This document shows positions 1 through 4,483 of a stretch of 5,857 bases of DNA, in pieces. Numbering within the stretch: position 1 is the stretch's first letter; each line of letters opens with the position of its first letter. This DNA is from Verrucomicrobiota bacterium (GTDB lineage Bacteria > Verrucomicrobiota > Verrucomicrobiia > Verrucomicrobiales > Akkermansiaceae). The notes beneath the pieces are model-generated. The model saw only the letters and a program-made list of their open reading frames with translations. It made no database searches and was not told the DNA's origin. The stretch covers positions 1-5,857 of the forward strand of contig WBXE01000155.1 in the NCBI GenBank assembly GCA_008932955.1, read 5' to 3'. The position numbers and the translations under genes were made by a program.

Positions 1-82
1 ATTCCGAACCCGGAAGTGAAACGCCGCAGCGCCGATGGTAGTGAGACGATAGGTCTTGTGAGAGTAGGTCGTCGCCAGGTAT
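1..82 (+). rRNA. rrf: 5S ribosomal RNA, 3' part (5' end outside the window)
   Basis: The first bases match the conserved middle and 3' half of bacterial 5S rRNA: CCGAACCCGGAAGTGAAACG (loop B/helix III region), then GCGCCGATGGTAGT, then the loop E/helix IV region ending GAGAGTAGGTCGTCGCCAGG. Compared with the roughly 120-nt E. coli molecule, about 38 nucleotides are missing at the left edge. The 3' end is placed near 82, just before the terminator stem. The molecule is part of the large ribosomal subunit, and its position directly before a terminator implies the end of a 16S-23S-5S operon entering from the left. The exact 3' end could differ by a few bases. Confidence 0.95.
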
Positions 83-84
83 AT

Positions 85-119
85 GCCCGGCCCCGAGAAA
101 TCGGGGTCGGGCTCTTTGC
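85..119 (+). terminator. Intrinsic terminator of the rRNA operon
   Basis: A 12-bp stem (GCCCGGCCCCGA, 85-96, against TCGGGGTCGGGC, 101-112, with one G-T wobble) closes on a GAAA tetraloop of the stable GNRA class. A short T-rich tract (TCTTT) follows. It begins three bases after the 5S end, as expected for the terminator of a ribosomal operon. The T-run is short, but the stem is very GC-rich. Confidence 0.85.
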
Positions 120-238
120 GTTAGGGACTTAAGCTTCTCTAGGGCTCTAGGACATGGCAGGGAAAGAATGCCAAGCGGTGGTTAATACTCTGTGAAAATG
201 AACGTGTTAATTTAAACAGGAGAGAGGAGTCGCTGAAG

Positions 239-313
239 ATGCGCGGCGCTCTCTTATCTTGGGTCTTGGGTCTTGGGTCTTGGGTCTTGGGTCTTGGGTC
301 TTTTGCGGGATGA
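239..313 (+). CDS. Possible 24-residue hydrophobic peptide (doubtful)
   Basis: An ATG at 239 opens 24 codons ending at TGA 311-313. Purine-rich GAGGAG (224-229, preceded by another AGGAG at 218-222) lies 9 bases upstream, the only textbook ribosome binding site in the window. The peptide begins MRGALL and continues with two copies of the seven-residue unit SWVLGLG, encoded by the TCTTGGG repeat. It would be a basic start followed by a single hydrophobic stretch about 20 residues long, resembling small membrane peptides or type I toxin peptides in outline only. The sequence is dictated by a simple DNA repeat, no antisense RNA gene was recognised, and the RBS match may be chance. I regard it as more likely non-coding. 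Confidence 0.15.
   Translation: MRGALLSWVLGLGSWVLGLGSFAG
257..302 (+). repeat. Heptanucleotide tandem repeat, (TCTTGGG) x 6 plus a partial unit
   Basis: Six perfect copies of TCTTGGG run from 257 to 298, followed by a truncated TCTT. GGG tracts fall at 261-263, 268-270, 275-277, 282-284, 289-291 and 296-298, separated by constant 4-base TCTT loops. This satisfies the usual G3-loop(1-7) rule for an intramolecular G-quadruplex on the + strand. Perfect copies imply recent slippage expansion or selection. Since seven is not a multiple of three, copy-number changes would shift any reading frame crossing it. Short heptanucleotide tandem repeats are known from intergenic DNA of some bacteria, notably filamentous cyanobacteria. 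Whether this one recurs in its genome cannot be told from the window. Confidence 0.97.
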
Positions 314-467
314 TTCGAGTTTTTAAAAGATTCTGTAACCCCGCGTGAAAGGAAGTTTCCTATGACTGCAAGCGCTGGCGGCTGGGGTGACACTCTTAGC
401 TAGTCAGGGGATATGGAAGGGTCCACCATGGCAGGGTTTTCATTTCAAATGCAACCCCACAAACGTC

Positions 468-2390
468 ATGAAACCATTACTAACAATCGGTATTCGCCCG
501 TTTCATTGTTCCCGCAAGCTGGCGCTTGGCATGGTTGGCCTGTTGGCAGCACTGGTTCTGCCAGCCGCCGCAGTGACCATCGCCGCCTGGGATTTCACTG
601 GCGAGAACGAGGTCGCCACGTCTACTGCCGAGGTGTTTGATCCGAAGCTCGACAGCATCAGCACCCTGACCCGTGGCAGCACAGCGGGGGCCAGCATTGC
701 TAACAATTCATTCCGGACCACTGGATTTAAAAACGACGGAATAGCATCCACCAACACCGACTACTTTCAAGTCACGCTGTCCGCCGCCACAGGCTACACC
801 TTGTCCCTGTCCTGCGTGGATGCGAGCTTCGCGGGCACCGCTAGCTTCTACGCCACGAGCGGCGTGACGGGCCAGTTTGCCTATAGCTTGAATGGCAGCG
901 CCTTTACGCTCATTGGCAATGCGTTTGTGATGACGAGCGGCGGAGCTATGCCACAGATCAACTTATCTGGCATTAGCGCCCTGCAAAACCTGCCGGCCTC
1001 CACCACCGTGACACTCCGATATTTTGCCAGCGGCCAAACCGACAGCGGGGGCTGGGGGTTTTACTCGGTCGCCCTCGGTGATTACGGGCTGGGCATCGGC
1101 GGTACGCTCTTCGACTCCAATTTGCCGCGTCTCACGCTCAGCGCCGATCCCGCCAGTTTTGCGGAAAACGCGACTGCCCCGGCTGCCACCGGCACGGTGA
1201 CCATTCCCACCGCCCTGACGTCCGATCTGTTAGTCACCTTGGTATGCAGTGATCTCACCGAGGCCAGCGTTCCCGCCAGCGTTACGATCAATGCTGGCAA
1301 CAGATCCGCTAATTTTTCTATTACGGCGGTCAATGACTTATTGGCCGACGGTACGCAGAGCCTCAACATAACGGCTTCGGCAAATGGCTACAACAACGCA
1401 GTGCAAGTGATCAGCGTGAGCGATGACGGCGATTTGCCCCCGAGCCTTAGTCCCGGGGCTATCGCCTTTGTCGGCTTCAATGCCGACGCCAATGATGACC
1501 TTGCGTTCGTCGCGCTGGTGCCGCTCGCGGCCAGCGATAAGATTTTCTTTACGCACCGGATGTGGAACGGCCAGAACCTCGGCCAGGGCGGCGCGTTTGA
1601 CGCCGCCGAAGGGGTGATTACATGGAGTGCCCCAGCGGCCGGTGTGGCGGCCGGCACGGTGGTCACCCTCAACAACCTCGGCAATACAACTCACAGCGCC
1701 AGCGTGGGAACCCTCGTGTCTATCGGCACTTTCGATCTGAGTGCTAATGGCGAAACCGTCTATGCCTATCAGGGAAGCGTTGCTTCACCCACCGGCTTTC
1801 TCGCGGTCATCACCACCCAGATCAACGCTACGACTGCCGGCACCGGCCTGAACGCCTCGCAGATCATTCATCTAACCAGCAATGCTGATATTGCGGTTTA
1901 TACCGGCTTGCGAGCTAACCAGCAAAATTTTGCCGCCTATCTAGCAGTTATTGGAACGCCGGCCAACTGGATCAGCGAGGACGGAACTGGCGATCAAAGT
2001 AATAACACCCTAGCGCCCGATCTGCCGTTCGACACTAGCGCCTTCAGCTTAGCGAGTGGTGGTGGCTATGCCGTGTGGGCTGCCACTTATGCTAACCATC
2101 AGGCCGCCGATGCGGACGCTGATGGTGACGGCGTGCCTAACGGAGTTGAGTATTTCATGGGAGAAACGGGTGACAGCTTTACGCCGCCGCCAACGCTCAC
2201 GAATAACAAAATCAGTTGGCGGCACAATGTGGCCGCCGCCGCTACCTACTGCGTAGCAATTTCCACCGACCTCATCCACTGGCAGCCGACCAGCGTGGGC
2301 GTCCAGGAACTCGGCACTTCAATCGAATTCACGCTGCCTCAGGGCAGCCAGCGCGTTTTTGTGCGTTTGGAGGTGACCACCACGCCCTGA
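468..2390 (+). CDS. Secreted multi-domain beta-sandwich protein, function unknown
   Basis: The product is 640 residues when started at ATG 468. This start gives a basic n-region (with SRK), a hydrophobic core LALGMVGLLAALVLPAAA at residues 18-35, and a likely signal peptidase site shortly after, before AAWDF. The in-frame GTG at 387 would bury the signal peptide behind 27 residues and is rejected. Four regions follow. (1) Residues 40-213 are a Ser/Thr/Gly-rich beta-sandwich beginning AAWDFTG and ending GGWGFYSVALGDYG. (2) Residues 220-320 resemble Calx-beta or other Ig-like repeats (LTLSADPASFAENA ... ITAVNDLLADGTQSLNITASANGY). (3) Residues 328-525 begin AIAFVGFNADANDDLAFVALVPL and resemble a domain found in secreted bacterial proteins, sometimes with nuclease/phosphatase modules. 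(4) Residues 534-640 begin YAVWAATYA, carry a DxDxDGDG loop (548-555) of calcium-binding type, and end FVRLEVTTTP. No catalytic motif is visible. A cell-surface or extracellular structural, adhesive or binding role is inferred. Its stop lies 8 bases from the convergent avtA. Confidence 0.88.
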   Translation: MKPLLTIGIRPFHCSRKLALGMVGLLAALVLPAAAVTIAAWDFTGENEVATSTAEVFDPKLDSISTLTRGSTAGASIANNSFRTTGFKNDGIASTNTDYFQVTLSAATGYTLSLSCVDASFAGTASFYATSGVTGQFAYSLNGSAFTLIGNAFVMTSGGAMPQINLSGISALQNLPASTTVTLRYFASGQTDSGGWGFYSVALGDYGLGIGGTLFDSNLPRLTLSADPASFAENATAPAATGTVTIPTALTSDLLVTLVCSDLTEASVPASVTINAGNRSANFSITAVNDLLADGTQSLNITASANGYNNAVQVISVSDDGDLPPSLSPGAIAFVGFNADANDDLAFVALVPLAASDKIFFTHRMWNGQNLGQGGAFDAAEGVITWSAPAAGVAAGTVVTLNNLGNTTHSASVGTLVSIGTFDLSANGETVYAYQGSVASPTGFLAVITTQINATTAGTGLNASQIIHLTSNADIAVYTGLRANQQNFAAYLAVIGTPANWISEDGTGDQSNNTLAPDLPFDTSAFSLASGGGYAVWAATYANHQAADADADGDGVPNGVEYFMGETGDSFTPPPTLTNNKISWRHNVAAAATYCVAISTDLIHWQPTSVGVQELGTSIEFTLPQGSQRVFVRLEVTTTP

Positions 2391-2422
2391 GGTGCCGCTC
2401 AGGCCCAGCAGCGGCGCACCTC
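2389..2422. other. Hairpin at the convergent gene junction
   Basis: GAGGTGC (2389-2395) pairs with GCACCTC (2416-2422), and CGCT (2396-2399) pairs with AGCG (2410-2413), leaving a two-base bulge on the 3' side and a 10-base loop. It overlaps the stop codon of the secreted-protein gene and the last codons of avtA, so it could end or protect transcripts from both sides. There is no T-run on either strand, so it is not a classical intrinsic terminator. It may be partly chance in GC-rich coding DNA. Confidence 0.35.
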
Positions 2423-3664
2423 CTCGGCGATGATGCGCAGGCCATCGCGGACTGTGGCTTCGTCCATGGCGTAGGACACGCGCAGGCACTCATGGCGGTG
2501 GGGCCAGTCCGGGGTATCGTCGCCGAAGAAGAAGTAATGGCCGGAGACGACGAGCACGCCGCGTTGTTTGAGGCGTTGGTAGAGTTGGCTGGCGGTGATG
2601 GGCAGGCGGGGAAACCACAGCCACAGAAACAAGGCACCCTCGCTGCGGTGCATGTACCACTCGAACGCCTCACCCAATTCCTCGGTGGCGGCCTGCCGCG
2701 CGAGGCGGCATTTTTCCGCGTAGAACGGCTTCACCACGTCGCTGCTGAGGCGTAGGATGTCGCCAGACTCTAGCAACGGCAGGATGATTTGTTGGCCTAT
2801 GTTAGGATTGGCTAGGCCGATGATGGCGCTCATTGAGCCAAGCGCGCGGATAATGGCTGGCGGGGCGACGACGATGCCGGTGCGGGTGCCGGGCAGCCCG
2901 ATTTTTGACAAGCTGAGGGTGAGGATCACGTGCTCGGCCCAGAACGGGGTGGCGTCGGTGAAGATGATACCGGGAAACGGCGCGCCGTAGGCATTGTCGA
3001 GGATCAACGGGATGCCGTGCGCTGCGGCTAACGCCGCAAGGCGCGAGATTTCCTCGTCGGTGAGGACGTTGCCGGTGGGGTTGGTTGGCCGCGAGGCGCA
3101 AATTGCCGCGATGTCCTCAGTCACCTCCAACTTGTCGAAATCCACCCGGTACTTGAACTCATGCGGACCGGTTTTCTCGATGAGCGGTGGAACGGCACGG
3201 AAAAGTTCGCCCGCCACGCCCTGGTTGGCATAGCCGATGTATTCGGGTACCAATGGCAGTAGGATCTTGCGGCGGGTGCCGTCGGCCAGCGGCCCGGCCA
3301 GCAGGTTGAACAAAAAATAAAAGGCGGTTTGGCCGCCGCAGGTTACGGCCACGTTGTCGGGGCGGATATCCCAGCCGAAGGTGCGTTGCAACAAGCCGGC
3401 CACTGCCTCGAGGAAGCGGGGGTTGCCGCGCGGTGGATCGTAAGACATGAGCGCGCGGTCGAGACCGCCGGGTTCGTCCAACATTTCGAGTAGCCGCCGC
3501 CGCCACACTGCGTTGATTTCGGGAATGCGGGCGGGTTGGCCGCCGCCGAGCATTTTAACATCCGGCCCGCCGCTGGCCAAAGCGTGGCCGAGGTCGTCCA
3601 TCAACTCTTCGATGCCGCTGCCACAGCCGAGGTGTTGGCCAAATTGGGAAAATTCGTAGTTCAT
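2399..3664 (-). CDS. avtA: Valine-pyruvate aminotransferase
   Basis: AvtA transfers the amino group between valine (or alpha-aminobutyrate) and pyruvate, giving 2-oxoisovalerate and alanine (EC 2.6.1.66). It is a cytoplasmic PLP enzyme of fold type I that links valine and alanine metabolism. The 421-residue product follows E. coli AvtA (417 residues) along its full length from memory of that sequence. Shared blocks are SGIEELMDDL near 16-25, MLGGGQPARIPE at 38-49, LVPEYIGYA at 138-146, SRPTNPTGNVLTDEE at 191-205, DNAYGAPFPGIIF at 223-235, SLSKIGLPGTRTGI at 251-264, EGALFLWLWF at 342-351, LPITASQLYQRLKQRGVL at 354-371 and PHRHECLRVSY at 388-398. Lys254 is the expected PLP Schiff-base lysine, Asp223 should contact the pyridine nitrogen, and Arg395 is a likely substrate carboxylate ligand. 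The start ATG (3662-3664) fits the family N-terminus, although no Shine-Dalgarno precedes it. It is divergent from the peroxiredoxin gene and convergent with the secreted-protein gene, so probably monocistronic. Confidence 0.96.
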   Translation of the reverse strand: MNYEFSQFGQHLGCGSGIEELMDDLGHALASGGPDVKMLGGGQPARIPEINAVWRRRLLEMLDEPGGLDRALMSYDPPRGNPRFLEAVAGLLQRTFGWDIRPDNVAVTCGGQTAFYFLFNLLAGPLADGTRRKILLPLVPEYIGYANQGVAGELFRAVPPLIEKTGPHEFKYRVDFDKLEVTEDIAAICASRPTNPTGNVLTDEEISRLAALAAAHGIPLILDNAYGAPFPGIIFTDATPFWAEHVILTLSLSKIGLPGTRTGIVVAPPAIIRALGSMSAIIGLANPNIGQQIILPLLESGDILRLSSDVVKPFYAEKCRLARQAATEELGEAFEWYMHRSEGALFLWLWFPRLPITASQLYQRLKQRGVLVVSGHYFFFGDDTPDWPHRHECLRVSYAMDEATVRDGLRIIAEEVRRCWA

Positions 3665-3673
3665 GAGCGGGTG

Positions 3674-3685
3674 CCGGTTGACCGG
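3674..3685. promoter_or_regulatory. Inverted repeat over the -35 box, possible operator
   Basis: CCGGT-TG-ACCGG is a perfect inverted repeat with 5-base arms and a 2-base centre, covering the whole TTGACC element. A protein bound here would block polymerase at the peroxiredoxin promoter and lie just upstream of the avtA start. The element is short and G+C-rich, so chance is a real alternative. No known regulator is recognised. Confidence 0.3.
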
Positions 3686-3705
3686 TGACAGTTAGTATCT
3701 ATAAT
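3678..3705 (+). promoter_or_regulatory. Strong sigma70-type promoter for the peroxiredoxin gene
   Basis: TTGACC (3678-3683, five of six to TTGACA) and a perfect TATAAT (3700-3705) are separated by 16 bases. The start of transcription is predicted near 3712, about 28 bases before the ATG at 3740. This promoter decides the start codon: the in-frame upstream ATG at 3704 overlaps the -10 box and would not be in the transcript. An inverted repeat overlaps the -35 box. Confidence 0.8.
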
Positions 3706-3722
3706 GGCACTTCATACATCAA
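3694..3722 (-). promoter_or_regulatory. Weak candidate promoter for avtA
   Basis: On the - strand, TTGATG (3722 to 3717) and GATACT (3699 to 3694) are separated by 17 bases. Each matches the sigma70 consensus at four of six positions. Transcription would start near 3687, giving a leader of about 22 bases. It interleaves with the much stronger + strand promoter, so the two would compete for polymerase. The match is modest, and another position in the gap is possible. Confidence 0.25.
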
Positions 3723-3739
3723 CCACCAACCAACCAACC
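3708..3739 (+). promoter_or_regulatory. G-free AACC-rich leader of the peroxiredoxin mRNA
   Basis: From 3708 to the base before ATG 3740 there is not a single G, and the last part is built from AACC units (CCAACCAACCAACC). The leader therefore cannot carry a Shine-Dalgarno sequence and should be nearly unstructured. Initiation probably relies on an open start region, as described for SD-independent genes in several phyla. The repeats may be simple-sequence expansion. Confidence 0.55.
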
Positions 3740-4231
3740 ATGACCATTAAAGTAGGCGACAACGCCCCAGACTTCACCCTCGTGACCAAGACCGCCGAGG
3801 GCCCGCAGCTCGTGAAATTGAGCGAGCAGATCGGCAGTGCCAACCTCTTGCTGCTATTTGTGCCGATGGCCTTCACCGGCGTCTGCACCAAGGAGATGTG
3901 CGATATTTCCACCGGCATCAAGGATTACGAGGCGTTGGATGCCAAGGTATTCGGCATCTCCGGCGACAATCCTTTCGCCCAGGCTGCGTGGGCCGCCAAG
4001 GAAGCCATCACCATTCCTCTGCTCAGCGATTACGAACACGCCGTCGCCAAGGCTTACGGCGTCGCCTATGACCAATTCCTGCCCGAGGCCAACCTCATCA
4101 TGGGCGGCGTGCCCAAGCGCTCCGCCTTCGTCATCGACAAGCAGGGCATCGTCCGTTACGCCGAAGTCCAGGATCATCCCAAGGATCTGCCTGACTTCGA
4201 GGCCATCAAGGCCACCTTGCGCGCCCTGTGA
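3740..4231 (+). CDS. Thioredoxin-dependent thiol peroxidase, peroxiredoxin family (AhpC/TSA)
   Basis: This cytoplasmic enzyme reduces hydrogen peroxide and organic hydroperoxides through a reactive cysteine. The 163-residue product starts MTIKVGDNAPDFTL, typical of the family. The active-site signature PMAFTGVC (residues 42-49) supplies Pro42, Thr46 and peroxidatic Cys49, and Arg127 in KRSAFVID is the expected conserved active-site arginine. A second cysteine, Cys54, gives CxxxxC, the spacing of the resolving cysteine in many BCP/PrxQ enzymes. The surrounding sequence (FTG rather than TPGC, and KVFGISGDNPFAQAAWA ... IPLLSDY) looks closer to the AhpE-like or Prx5-like groups, so the subfamily is unresolved. 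The length is normal. ATG 3740 is chosen over in-frame ATG 3704 because 3704 lies inside the -10 box and adds a non-homologous Thr/Asn-rich leader. Regulation is probably through the strong promoter at 3678-3705. It is divergent from avtA and convergent with nspC. Confidence 0.94.
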   Translation: MTIKVGDNAPDFTLVTKTAEGPQLVKLSEQIGSANLLLLFVPMAFTGVCTKEMCDISTGIKDYEALDAKVFGISGDNPFAQAAWAAKEAITIPLLSDYEHAVAKAYGVAYDQFLPEANLIMGGVPKRSAFVIDKQGIVRYAEVQDHPKDLPDFEAIKATLRAL

Positions 4232-4244
4232 GGCGCGAGATTGC

Positions 4245-4264
4245 CAGGTTTTTCACAAAACCTG
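4245..4264. repeat. Hairpin 1, 8-bp stem
   Basis: CAGGTTTT (4245-4252) and AAAACCTG (4257-4264) are perfectly complementary around a TCAC loop. It lies 13 bases after the peroxiredoxin stop and may contribute to the 3' end of that mRNA. The A/T-rich half of the stem puts U residues in the stem itself, not after it. Confidence 0.75.
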
Positions 4265-4268
4265 CCGG

Positions 4269-4303
4269 CTCGTGCCACACCCGGCGGACGGGTGTGGCAC
4301 GAG
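4269..4303. repeat. Hairpin 2, perfect 15-bp inverted repeat
   Basis: CTCGTGCCACACCCG (4269-4283) and CGGGTGTGGCACGAG (4289-4303) are exact reverse complements around the 5-base loop GCGGA. An uninterrupted 15-bp, GC-rich stem is far beyond chance. It could act as a bidirectional factor-independent stop or RNA-stabilising hairpin for the convergent genes, but no T-run follows on either strand. It may equally be a dispersed palindromic repeat. Confidence 0.93.
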
Positions 4304-4323
4304 GAGTAGCTAGAGCTATGGAG

Positions 4324-4343
4324 CCACCACATTCGTGTGGTGG
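4324..4343. repeat. Hairpin 3, 8-bp stem with TTCG tetraloop
   Basis: CCACCACA (4324-4331) and TGTGGTGG (4336-4343) pair perfectly around TTCG on the + strand (CGAA on the - strand), with a G-T wobble extending it by one pair. A UNCG-type loop suggests that a folded RNA copy is relevant, although the closing pair here is A-U and not the optimal C-G. Confidence 0.85.
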
Positions 4344-4345
4344 TA

Positions 4346-4403
4346 GCGGAAGAGCGGCCTATAAATGAGTGCCGAAGGGTCGACTCATGGGCGTTGCTTC
4401 CGC
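4346..4403. repeat. Hairpin 4, nested stems
   Basis: GCGGAAG (4346-4352) pairs with CTTCCGC (4397-4403). Inside it ATGAGT (4365-4370) pairs with ACTCAT (4383-4388). The result is a long bulged hairpin that abuts hairpin 3 on the left and hairpin 5 on the right. Confidence 0.7.
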
Positions 4404-4404
4404 A

Positions 4405-4424
4405 CGACGACAGTAAGGTCGTCG
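4405..4424. repeat. Hairpin 5, 7-bp stem
   Basis: CGACGAC (4405-4411) and GTCGTCG (4418-4424) are exact reverse complements around AGTAAG. It begins one base after hairpin 4 ends, reinforcing the impression of a single composite element. Confidence 0.75.
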
Positions 4425-4469
4425 CTCCCTACCATGCCGCAGCCGGGCCAAGTGACTCCGGGAGGTTAA

Positions 4470-4483
4470 ACGCAGTTTTGCGT
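4470..4483 (-). terminator. Weak candidate terminator at the nspC stop
   Basis: Read on the - strand, a 5-bp stem (ACGCA against TGCGT, loop AAAC) starts at the last base of the nspC coding region and is followed by TTAACC, a very short U-tract. The stem is small, so termination may depend on the larger hairpins farther downstream. Confidence 0.25.

Larger units (their letters stand above)
113..467. other. 355-base spacer between the rRNA operon and the secreted-protein gene
   Basis: No convincing protein gene is seen here. The stretch holds a small duplicated motif (CTCTAGGG then CTCTAGGA near 136-151), the heptamer tandem array at 257-302, a possible 24-codon ORF at 239-313, and a 12-base inverted repeat AGGAAGTTTCCT at 350-361. 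The promoter of the gene starting at 468 must lie in the right half. I see only weak candidates, for example GTGACA at 387-392 followed 19 bases later by TATGGA, and do not annotate one. The left part (about 181-216) is noticeably A+T-rich compared with the surrounding genes. Confidence 0.7.
4232..4482. other. 251-base convergent spacer filled with consecutive hairpins
   Basis: This spacer lies between the 3' ends of the peroxiredoxin gene and nspC. It contains no credible gene but is almost wholly occupied by perfect inverted repeats at 4245-4264, 4269-4303, 4324-4343, 4346-4403 (with an inner hairpin 4365-4388) and 4405-4424, plus a small one at 4470-4483. None is followed by a clear T-run. 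Such a density is typical of dispersed palindromic intergenic elements (REP/BIME-like or small non-autonomous elements) or of a structured RNA. Which applies here is not decidable from one copy. Confidence 0.8.

Noticed and set aside
257..302. CRISPR array
   Set aside because: The units are 7 bases with no spacers, so it is a simple tandem repeat.
139..393. 84-codon ORF on the - strand reading through the heptamer array as (DPRPKTQ) units
   Set aside because: Its repeated core is only the translation of the simple DNA repeat, its ends resemble no protein family, and there is no supporting start context.
387..467. GTG at 387 as the start of the secreted protein
   Set aside because: It would place 27 non-signal-like residues before a clear signal peptide that begins naturally at ATG 468.
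3704..3739. ATG at 3704 as the start of the peroxiredoxin
   Set aside because: This ATG overlaps the perfect TATAAT box of the promoter, so it would not be in the mRNA. The extra 12 residues are not part of the family.
4232..4482. tRNA or other known structured RNA gene in the hairpin-rich spacer
   Set aside because: No T-arm GTTCNANNC motif, anticodon arm or acceptor pairing was found. The hairpins are consecutive and do not form a cloverleaf.
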